This document shows positions 24,838 through 31,748 of a stretch of 64,000 bases of DNA, piece after piece. The translations under genes and the position numbers were made by a program. Below the pieces are notes generated by a model, which was given only the letters and a program-made list of their open reading frames with translations, was not told the origin of the DNA and searched no databases. The DNA comes from Kineococcus endophyticus. Lineage in GTDB: Bacteria; Actinomycetota; Actinomycetes; Actinomycetales; Kineococcaceae. Position 1 is the stretch's first letter. Every line of letters starts with the position of its first letter. The stretch spans positions 62,001 to 126,000 of the forward strand of contig NZ_JBFNQN010000011.1 of NCBI RefSeq assembly GCF_040796495.1, given 5' to 3'.

Positions 24838-26001
24838 GTGTCGAGCGACCCCGCACCGGACCCGGCCACGGACCCCGCGGGGACGCTCCGCGGTCGACCG
24901 CCCGCCGAGGACCCGACCGCCGAGGCGGCGGCGCGCAGCGGTGCGATGGGGGCGAGCAGCACCCTGCTCTCGCTGTCGGCCTTCGTGGCGATCGCGCTCG
25001 CGGCGGTCTTCGGCATCGTCCACGTCCCCTACGTCGCGCTCAGCCCCGGACCGGTCACGGACGTGCTGGGCAGCCCGTCGGACGGCAAGGGGCTCGTGGA
25101 GATCTCCGGACGGCAGACCTACCCGACCGACGGTCAGCTCGACCTGACGACCGTCTCCCTGCGCGGTGGTCCCGGTCTGGAGATGGGCCTGGGGGAGACC
25201 CTGCTGGACTGGATCGACCCCGACGTCAACGTCGTGCCGCGCGAGCTGTACTTCCCCCCGCAGCAGTCGCAGGAGGAGGCCGACGCGCAGTCGGCCGCCG
25301 AGATGACGGGCTCGCAGACCAACGCGAAGGTCGCGGCCCTCACCGAGCTGGGCATCGAGGTGCCGAGCACGACGACGACCCAGGTGGAGGAGGTGAACGC
25401 CCAGGTCCCCGCCGCCGACGTCCTGCGACCCGGCGACGTGGTCACCAGCGTCGACGGCCGCGACGTCGCCGACTTCCCCGCGCTGCAGGCCGCGGTCCGG
25501 GCCCTGCCCGGCGACGCCGAGGTGCGTCTGGGCATCACGCGCGGCGGGCAGGCGCGGACCGTCACGACGCGGACGGTCGCCGCGAACGGCACGACGCTGC
25601 TGGGGATCACCCCGCACGTCGACTACCGCTTCCCCTTCACCATCGACATCGCCATCGACGACGTGGGCGGCCCGAGCGCGGGGACGATGTTCGCCCTCGC
25701 GATCGTCGACGAGCTGACGCCGGGGGCCATGACGGGCGGCCAGCACATCGCCGGGACGGGCGCGATCGCCGCCGACGGCACCGTGCAGCAGATCGGTGGT
25801 CTGCGGCAGAAGGTGATCGGTGCGCAGCAGGACGGGGCCCGCTGGTTCCTCGCCCCGCGCGAGGAGTGCTCGCAGGTGCGCGGGGCCACGCCGTCGGGCA
25901 TCACGGTGGTGCCGATCTCGACGCTGCACGAGGCGCGGCTGGCCGTCGAGGCGATCGGGAAGGGCCAGGGGTCGACGCTCGCGACGTGCGAGCAGTCCTG
26001 A
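24838..26001 (+). CDS. YlbL-type PDZ/Lon-like membrane serine protease
   Basis: 387 residues. A cytoplasmic N-terminus is followed by one membrane segment (about 41-65, LLSLSAFVAIALAAVFGIVH), so the rest is outside. A PDZ domain lies at about 186-250 (RPGDVVTSVDGRDV) and the C-terminus is a Lon-type protease with catalytic Ser280 in DVGGPSAGTMFAL and Lys325 in GLRQKVIGA. Such proteins act in envelope protein quality control. The start is supported by the leaderless TAGGGT box. A hairpin at 26042-26061 ends the transcript. Confidence 0.92.
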   Translation: MSSDPAPDPATDPAGTLRGRPPAEDPTAEAAARSGAMGASSTLLSLSAFVAIALAAVFGIVHVPYVALSPGPVTDVLGSPSDGKGLVEISGRQTYPTDGQLDLTTVSLRGGPGLEMGLGETLLDWIDPDVNVVPRELYFPPQQSQEEADAQSAAEMTGSQTNAKVAALTELGIEVPSTTTTQVEEVNAQVPAADVLRPGDVVTSVDGRDVADFPALQAAVRALPGDAEVRLGITRGGQARTVTTRTVAANGTTLLGITPHVDYRFPFTIDIAIDDVGGPSAGTMFALAIVDELTPGAMTGGQHIAGTGAIAADGTVQQIGGLRQKVIGAQQDGARWFLAPREECSQVRGATPSGITVVPISTLHEARLAVEAIGKGQGSTLATCEQS

Positions 26002-26041
26002 CCCGCGTGCCGCTGGCCCGGCCCTGATCCTGGTCCCACGA

Positions 26042-26061
26042 CCGGTCCGACCTCGGACCGG
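26042..26061 (+). terminator. Hairpin after the PDZ-Lon gene
   Basis: CCGGTCCG-ACCT-CGGACCGG, perfect 8-bp stem 40 bases after the stop, no T run. Confidence 0.45.
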
Positions 26062-26122
26062 GTCTGGGAACGCCGTCGACGTCGCCCCCACGACGTCCGC
26101 GCCGGTCCGACGGCTGCACCCA

Positions 26123-26251
26123 CGTGGGACCGGGCGTGGGACCGGGCGTGGGAACAGCCGTGGGTGTCTGCTCGACGTCGTGGGGGCGACGCGTCGGGGA
26201 CACCCACAGCTCGCTCCACGTGGGTGTCCCGATGGGTGTCCCCCGGGTGTG
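26123..26251. repeat. 12-bp-period repeat cluster in a convergent gap
   Basis: Four units starting CGTGGG lie at exact 12-bp steps from 26123, 26135, 26147 and 26159. GGGTGTC then recurs at 26222 and 26234, with GGGTGTG at 26245. GGGACACCCAC (26197-26207) is a perfect inverted match to GTGGGTGTCCC (26220-26230). The 298-bp gap (26002-26299) between two convergent genes holds this cluster and the hairpin at 26042; I see no gene in it. Confidence 0.7.
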
Positions 26252-26299
26252 CGGGCGCGTCGGACCGGGCGGGACCGGCGGGCCGGCAGCCCGGCGGGC

Positions 26300-26887
26300 T
26301 CAGTCCTGCAGGGTGGCGGCGAGCGCCCCGACCAGTCCCGGCACGAGGTCGGCGCCGGTCGCGACCTCCCCGTCGGAGTCCTTCGAGCGCGAGCGGACGG
26401 CGCACTCGTGCCGGCCGTCGCGCAGGACGCCGACGGCGATGCGGACGTCCTCGGCGAGCGGGTGGGCGGCCAGCGCGCGGGCGCGGCCCTCCTCGTCGTC
26501 GCTGGAGGTGGCGGCGCGCACCTCGGCCTCGGCGTCCGGCGGCACGAGGATCTTCTCGACCACGAGCGCGGCGCCGTCGACCCCGGCGGGCCAGGCCAGC
26601 TGGCCGAGCAGCTCGTTGAGGTCCTCGACGGCCGGGACGCCCTCCTGCTCGACGGACGTCAGGTGGTCGGGGTCGGCGCGGGCCTCGTCGAGGACGTTCG
26701 GCGGCAGCCGGCGCGCGAGGCTCGGATCGCGGTCCAGGGCGTCGGCGGTGCGCACGAGGGCGAAGAGGCGCAGGGGCGCGCCCCAGCCGTCGGAGGCCAC
26801 GTAGCGCTCGATCTCGGCGACCGTCCGCCACAGCCCGGAGGGGCCGGGGGACACGGGGGCGGACCGGGTGCTGGCGTCGGAACTCAC
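26300..26887 (-). CDS. PPA1309-family protein
   Basis: 195-residue actinobacterial protein of unknown function, recognised from WRTVAEIERYVASDGWGAPLRLFALVRT and GRARALAAHPLAEDVRIAVGVLRDG. No membrane segment or catalytic motif is visible. It is divergent from the UPF0182 gene, as in other actinobacteria I recall. GTG 26887 gives a start just before the conserved region; GACCAT lies 7 bases upstream and could be a leaderless -10. The gene ends in the repeat-rich convergent gap. Confidence 0.82.
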   Translation of the reverse strand: MSSDASTRSAPVSPGPSGLWRTVAEIERYVASDGWGAPLRLFALVRTADALDRDPSLARRLPPNVLDEARADPDHLTSVEQEGVPAVEDLNELLGQLAWPAGVDGAALVVEKILVPPDAEAEVRAATSSDDEEGRARALAAHPLAEDVRIAVGVLRDGRHECAVRSRSKDSDGEVATGADLVPGLVGALAATLQD

Positions 26888-27009
26888 GGCCCCGATGGTC
26901 CCACGGCCCGTCGGGTGGACGCCGACGTCGGTGCTGCAGTGGCCCGAGGTGACGATCCGGTCACGATCGCGCCGCAACGCTCGACGCGGGGCACCCGGAC
27001 GGGGGCTTG

Positions 27010-27015
27010 TAAGTT
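27010..27015 (+). promoter_or_regulatory. Leaderless -10 box (TAAGTT)
   Basis: TAAGTT, eight bases, then GTG 27024 of the UPF0182 gene; no ribosome site. Confidence 0.45.
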
Positions 27016-27023
27016 GCCTGGCT

Positions 27024-30000
27024 GTGAGCTTTCCCCCACGCCGTCCATCGCGGCCGGTGCTCCGGCGTCGTCGCCGGGGCGCAGCCCTGCCCACCGTCCT
27101 CATCCTCGTGGCGCTGCTGGTCGCGGTGGTGGTGGGCACCCGCATCACGGCCGACGTGTGGTGGTTCGGCGAACTCGGGTTCCTCTCCACCTTCACCACC
27201 AAGCTGTGGCTGCAGCTCGGCCTGTTCGTCGTCGGCGGCCTCCTGCTGGCCGCGGCCGTCGGGGTCTCGCTGACCATCGGCTACCGCAGCCGCCCCGTGT
27301 ACGCGCCCATGTCGACGGAGCAGGCGGGCCTGGACCGGTACCGCGAGTCCCTCGAACCGCTGCGCCGCGTCGTCGTCATCACCCTGTCGGTGGCCGCCGG
27401 CCTGTTCGGCGGATCGGTCGCGATGAGCCGCTGGGAGACGGTGCTGCTCTGGCTCAACCGCACCGACTTCGGCACGAACGACCAGCAGTTCGGCATCGAC
27501 CAGGGGTTCTACGTCTTCACCCTGCCGTGGCTGACGTTCATCGTGAGCTTCCTCACGGCCGCCGTCGTGCTCGGCGGCATCGCCGGTCTCGCGGCGCACT
27601 ACCTCTACGGCGGGCTGCGGCTGTCCGGCGGGGGCCAGCGCACGACGCGCGCCGCGCGCATCCACCTCGCCTCCCTGGCCGCCGCGTTCCTGCTGCTGCG
27701 GGCCGTGGGGTACTGGCTGGACCGCTACGAGACGCTCGTGAGCCCGGCCGGTCACGTCAACGGCGTCGTCGGCCCGACGTACGTCGTCGACCACGCGGTG
27801 CTGCCGTCGAAGGCGATCCTGGCGATCATCGCGGTCGTCGTGGCGTTGCTGTTCATCGCCGCGGCCGCCGGGGTGTCGTGGCGGCTGCCGGCCATCGGCA
27901 CCGGCCTGCTCGTCGTCAGCGCGATCGCCATCGGCGGCATCTACCCGTGGGCCGTGCAGCGCTTCCAGGTCACCCCGAACCGGCAGGCGCTGGAAGCCCC
28001 GTACGTCGGGAAGAACATCGAGGCGACGCGGTCGGCGTACGACCTCGCCGACATCGACGTGCAGTCCTACCAGGCCGACACCACGGCCGAGTCCGGCCAG
28101 TTGAGCCAGGACGCCCAGACGATCCCCAGCGTCCGGCTCCTCGACCCCTCGGTCGTCGGGGCGGCGTTCCAGCAGACGCAGGGCCAGCGCGGGTACTACA
28201 AGTTCCCCGACATCCTCGACGTCGACCGGTACCCGACGGGAGTGGACGGGGCCCCCCAGGACGCCGTCGTCGCGGCCCGCGAACTGAACCTCGCCGGGCT
28301 GGCGCCGAACCAGCGGACCTGGGTCAACGAGCACACCATCTACACCCACGGCTACGGCGTCGTCGTCGCGCGCGGGAACGACCGCGCGCCCGACGGCAGC
28401 CCCAGCTACCTGGAGTCGAACGTCCCCACCACGGGGGAGATCGACGTGGAGGAGCCGCGGATCTACTTCGGCGAGGGGACGACCGACTACTCCATCGTCG
28501 GTGGCCGCGACAACGAGATCGACTACCCGGACAGCTCGGCCGGCGGGTTCGCCACGACCCAGTACGACGGCTCCGGCGGCGTGGACGTGGGGAACCTCTT
28601 CGAGAAGCTCGTCTACGCCCTGAAGTTCGGCGACCAGAACATCCTGCTGTCGAGCTCGGTGAACCCGGACTCCAAGATCCTCTACGACCGCACCCCGCGC
28701 GAGCGCGTCGAGAAGGTCGCCCCGTGGCTGACGATGGACGGCGACGCCTACCCCTCCGTGGTCGACGGTCGCGTCGTGTGGATCCTCGACGGGTACACGA
28801 CGTCGTCGTCCTACCCGTACGCGGCGCAGACCGAACTCGGCGAAGCGACCGCGGACCGGCTGACGCAGACCCAGGGCAGCAGCGTGCAGGCCCTGCAGGA
28901 CCGCACCGTGAACTACGTCCGGAACTCGGTGAAGGCCACGGTCGACGCCTACTCCGGCAAGGTGACCCTGTACGAGTGGGACGAGTCCGACCCCGTCCTG
29001 AAGTCCTGGATGAAGGCGTTCCCCGGTGCGGTGAAACCGCTCGCGGACATCGACGCCTCGCTCATGTCGCACCTGCGCTACCCGCAGGACATGTTCAAGG
29101 TGCAGCGCGAGGTGCTGTCGAGCTACCACGTGACCGACCCGGCGTCCTTCCTCACGGGGCAGGACTTCTGGAACGTCCCGGCCGACCCGACCGCTCCCGA
29201 GGGACCGAACGACGCCCGCGCCGCGCAGCCGCCGTACTACCTGACGCTGCGGATGCCGGACCAGGACGCGGCACGGTTCAGCCTGACGACGACCTACGTG
29301 CCGGCCTCCACGCAGAACAACTCCGGCACCCAGGTGCTGCGCGGGTTCGCGGCCGTCGACTCCGACGCCGGGACGGCGGCGGGGGAGAAGAGGGAGGACT
29401 ACGGCAAGATCCGGCTCCTGGAGCTGCCGCAGTCGACGACGGTCAACGGTCCGGTGCAGATCCAGAACAACATCCGGTCCGACACGGCCGTCGCCGACCA
29501 GGTCCGGCTGCTGAGCGTCGGCGGTGGGTCCGAGGTCATCTACGGGAACCTGCTGTCGCTGCCCGTCGGCGGCGGGATGCTGTACGTCGAACCCATCTAC
29601 GCGCGCAGCACGGGGGACAACTCCTTCCCGCGCCTGAGCCGCGTGGTCGCGGTGTTCGGCGACAACATCGCCATCGCGAACACCCTCGACGAGGCCCTCA
29701 AGGAGGTCTTCGGCGGGGACTCCGGCGCGACGGCCGGTGACGCGGGCAGCGGATCCACCGACGGCGCCACGGGGACGCCCACGCAGACCCCGACCGGGTC
29801 GCCGTCGGCCACCCCGACCGACGGGGCCACGGCGGCGCCGTCGGGGTCCCCGCAGCAGCAGTTGCAGCAGGCGCTGACCGACGCCCGCCAGGCCATCAAC
29901 GACTCCTCGGCGGCGCTGTCGCGCGGTGACTTCACCGCCTACGGCGAGGCCCAGGACCGGCTGCGCACGGCGGTCGACGCCGCCACCAGCGCCGAGGCCC

Positions 30001-30101
30001 GGCTCGAGGAGGGGCAGGCGCCGGAGTCGACGTCCACCCCGTCCGCGAGCAGCGCCCCGCCCACCGGCGGGGACACCCCCACGGGGACGCCGACGCCCTG
30101 A
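27024..30101 (+). CDS. UPF0182 family large membrane protein
   Basis: 1025 residues. Seven hydrophobic segments occupy the first third (for example ALPTVLILVALLVAVVVGTR; AILAIIAVVVALLFIAAAAG), followed by a large extracytoplasmic domain with the conserved GYYKFPDILDVDRY, TYTHGYGVV-type and LRYPQDMFKVQREVL segments. A Thr/Pro/Ser/Gly-rich tail and a short helical segment end the protein. Function is unknown; the family is near-universal in actinobacteria. GTG 27024 is chosen because it precedes the first basic/hydrophobic stretch (MSFPPRRPSRP) and follows a TAAGTT box. It ends in a strong hairpin. Confidence 0.92.
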   Translation: MSFPPRRPSRPVLRRRRRGAALPTVLILVALLVAVVVGTRITADVWWFGELGFLSTFTTKLWLQLGLFVVGGLLLAAAVGVSLTIGYRSRPVYAPMSTEQAGLDRYRESLEPLRRVVVITLSVAAGLFGGSVAMSRWETVLLWLNRTDFGTNDQQFGIDQGFYVFTLPWLTFIVSFLTAAVVLGGIAGLAAHYLYGGLRLSGGGQRTTRAARIHLASLAAAFLLLRAVGYWLDRYETLVSPAGHVNGVVGPTYVVDHAVLPSKAILAIIAVVVALLFIAAAAGVSWRLPAIGTGLLVVSAIAIGGIYPWAVQRFQVTPNRQALEAPYVGKNIEATRSAYDLADIDVQSYQADTTAESGQLSQDAQTIPSVRLLDPSVVGAAFQQTQGQRGYYKFPDILDVDRYPTGVDGAPQDAVVAARELNLAGLAPNQRTWVNEHTIYTHGYGVVVARGNDRAPDGSPSYLESNVPTTGEIDVEEPRIYFGEGTTDYSIVGGRDNEIDYPDSSAGGFATTQYDGSGGVDVGNLFEKLVYALKFGDQNILLSSSVNPDSKILYDRTPRERVEKVAPWLTMDGDAYPSVVDGRVVWILDGYTTSSSYPYAAQTELGEATADRLTQTQGSSVQALQDRTVNYVRNSVKATVDAYSGKVTLYEWDESDPVLKSWMKAFPGAVKPLADIDASLMSHLRYPQDMFKVQREVLSSYHVTDPASFLTGQDFWNVPADPTAPEGPNDARAAQPPYYLTLRMPDQDAARFSLTTTYVPASTQNNSGTQVLRGFAAVDSDAGTAAGEKREDYGKIRLLELPQSTTVNGPVQIQNNIRSDTAVADQVRLLSVGGGSEVIYGNLLSLPVGGGMLYVEPIYARSTGDNSFPRLSRVVAVFGDNIAIANTLDEALKEVFGGDSGATAGDAGSGSTDGATGTPTQTPTGSPSATPTDGATAAPSGSPQQQLQQALTDARQAINDSSAALSRGDFTAYGEAQDRLRTAVDAATSAEARLEEGQAPESTSTPSASSAPPTGGDTPTGTPTP

Positions 30102-30108
30102 CGATGCG

Positions 30109-30139
30109 GGACGGGAGGCCGCGATTTGGCCTCCCGTCC
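30109..30139 (+). terminator. Terminator after UPF0182
   Basis: GGACGGGAGGCC (30109-30120), loop GCGATTT, GGCCTCCCGTCC (30128-30139): perfect 12-bp stem 7 bases after the stop. Its right arm overlaps the -35 of the tRNA promoter. Confidence 0.7.
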
Positions 30140-30154
30140 ACCAGCGCGTAAGGT
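30126..30154 (+). promoter_or_regulatory. Promoter of the initiator tRNA gene
   Basis: TTGGCC (30126-30131), 17-bp spacer, TAAGGT (30149-30154); transcription would start about 5 bases before the tRNA. Confidence 0.6.
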
Positions 30155-30165
30155 TGGTCTCACGA

Positions 30166-30239
30166 CGCGGGGTGGAGCAGCTCGGTAGCTCGCTGGGCTC
30201 ATAACCCAGAGGTCGCAGGTTCAAATCCTGTCCCCGCTA
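30166..30239 (+). tRNA. Initiator tRNA-fMet (CAT)
   Basis: 74 bases, anticodon CAT at 30200-30202. Initiator hallmarks are the unpaired C1:T72 end of the acceptor stem and three G:C pairs in the anticodon stem (GGG/CCC around CTCATAA). D loop AGCTCGGTAGCT and T arm CAGGTTCAAATCCTG are normal. The CCA end is not encoded. It sits directly before the hen1-pnkp RNA-repair operon. Confidence 0.96.
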
Positions 30240-30248
30240 CTCACGAGG

Positions 30249-30285
30249 CGAAGGCCCGGACCACACGGTCCGGGCCTTCGTCGTT
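30249..30285 (+). terminator. Terminator of the tRNA gene
   Basis: CGAAGGCCCGGACC (30249-30262), loop ACAC, GGTCCGGGCCTTCG (30267-30280), then TCGTT: perfect 14-bp stem. Confidence 0.8.
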
Positions 30286-30347
30286 CCCGAACCATTTCCC
30301 CCGGCAAACCGCCTGCGCCCGAGGGCCCCACCGTGATCAGCTGGGGC

Positions 30348-31748
30348 GTGATCCTCACCCTGACGGCCAGGCGGCCGGCGTCCGGGGTCCCCGCGGGGGA
30401 CCTCGGGTTCCTGCTGCACAAGCACCCCGACCGCGTCCACGTCGCCGAGCACGGCGCCGTCACCACGCACGTCCTGGCGCCCGTGAGCGGACCCGAGGAG
30501 CACGAGGTCGCGGTCGTCCTCGACGTCGACCCGGTCGCGCTCGCGCGGGCGGGGCGGGGTGAGCTGGCCGGTGACCACGTCAACGACCGGCCCTACGCCG
30601 CGTCGAGCCTGCTGTCCGTCGCCCTCGGGCGCGTCTTCGCCACGGCCCTCGCGGGTCGCTGCACGGCCCGTCCCGACCTCCTGAGCGTGCGCTGGCCGCT
30701 GCGCATCCACGTGCCCGCCGTGCCGTGCGCGGGCGAGCGCGGGGCCGGCGGCGAGGAGCTGGTGCGCCGGCTCTTCGGCCCGCTCGGCTGGACGGTCGAG
30801 ACCACGGTCGTGCCGCTGGACGAGACCGTGCCCGGCTGGGGTGCCTCGCCGTACGTGGACCTCGTGCTGACGGGCGAGTTGCGCCTGGCCGACGCCCTGG
30901 CCCAGCTCTACGTCCTGCTGCCCGTCCTCGACGACACCAAGCACTACTGGGTCGGTCGGGACGAGGTCGACAAGCTGCTGCGCCGCGGCGGGTCCTGGCT
31001 CGCCGGGCACCCCGAGCGCGAGCTCGTGACCCGCCGGTACCTGCGGCACTCCCGGCCGCTCGTGGCCGACGCCCTGGACCGGTTGCGGGAGGCCGAGGGC
31101 GCGGAGGCGGAGGTGGAGGAAGCCGCCGACGCGCCGACCCCGCTCGCCGTCCAGCGCCGGGACGCCGTCGTGGCCGTCCTGCGCGAGCTCGGCGCAGCCC
31201 GCGTGGCCGACCTCGGCTGCGGGCAGGGGCAGCTGCTGGCCGCCCTCCTCACCGACGCGCGGTTCACGGCGCTCACGGGCACCGACGTCTCCGTGCGGGC
31301 CCTGCGGCAGGCCTCCCGCCGCCTGCACCTCGACGAGCGCCACGACGAGCGGGTGACGCTGTTCCAGAGCTCCCTGACGTACCGCGACGAGCGCCTGCGC
31401 GGCTTCGACGCCGCCGTCCTCATGGAGGTCGTCGAGCACGTCGACCCGCCGCGGCTGGCCGCCCTCGAACGCGTGGTGTTCGGCGAGGCGGCGCCCACCC
31501 ACGTCCTCGTCACCACCCCGAACGCGGAGCACAACGTGCACTACCCCTCCCTGCAGGACGGCGGCTTCCGCCACCCCGACCACCGGTTCGAGTGGACACG
31601 GGCCGAGTTCGCCGACTGGGTCGGCGCCGTCGCCGCGCGGTGGGGGTACTCCGTCCGGTTCCTCGGCATCGGCGCCGCCGACGCCGCGACCGGGACCCCC
31701 ACCCAGCTGGCCGTGTTCTCGCGCACCGACGGGGAGGTGGCGGCATGA
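30348..31748 (+). CDS. hen1: Hen1, 3'-terminal RNA ribose 2'-O-methyltransferase
   Basis: 466 residues. Bacterial Hen1 methylates the terminal 2'-OH of a broken RNA before ligation, so the repaired site resists the same ribotoxin. The N-terminal half (DLGFLLHKHPDRVH, DDTKHYWVGRDEVDKLLRRG) is the ligase-activating domain. The C-terminal half is the methyltransferase: SAM loop DLGCGQG (288-294), metal site EVVEH (360-364) and FRHPDHRFEWTRAEF. GTG 30348 is chosen because it gives the family start (MILTLTARRP); GTG 30333 is the alternative. Its stop overlaps the pnkp start by 4 bp (ATGA). Confidence 0.95.
   Translation: MILTLTARRPASGVPAGDLGFLLHKHPDRVHVAEHGAVTTHVLAPVSGPEEHEVAVVLDVDPVALARAGRGELAGDHVNDRPYAASSLLSVALGRVFATALAGRCTARPDLLSVRWPLRIHVPAVPCAGERGAGGEELVRRLFGPLGWTVETTVVPLDETVPGWGASPYVDLVLTGELRLADALAQLYVLLPVLDDTKHYWVGRDEVDKLLRRGGSWLAGHPERELVTRRYLRHSRPLVADALDRLREAEGAEAEVEEAADAPTPLAVQRRDAVVAVLRELGAARVADLGCGQGQLLAALLTDARFTALTGTDVSVRALRQASRRLHLDERHDERVTLFQSSLTYRDERLRGFDAAVLMEVVEHVDPPRLAALERVVFGEAAPTHVLVTTPNAEHNVHYPSLQDGGFRHPDHRFEWTRAEFADWVGAVAARWGYSVRFLGIGAADAATGTPTQLAVFSRTDGEVAA

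Noticed and set aside
26123-26251. CRISPR-like regularity in the 12-bp repeats
   Set aside because: Units are too short, have no unique spacers, and no cas genes are present.
26124-26804. Plus-strand frame with GPGVGPGVG repeats in the convergent gap
   Set aside because: It runs antisense through the PPA1309 gene, and its repeats are only the 12-bp DNA repeats read in frame.
26961-30224. 1087-codon minus-strand frame opposite the UPF0182 gene
   Set aside because: No domain or membrane pattern; third-position GC bias explains the absence of stops. The plus-strand protein is clearly real.
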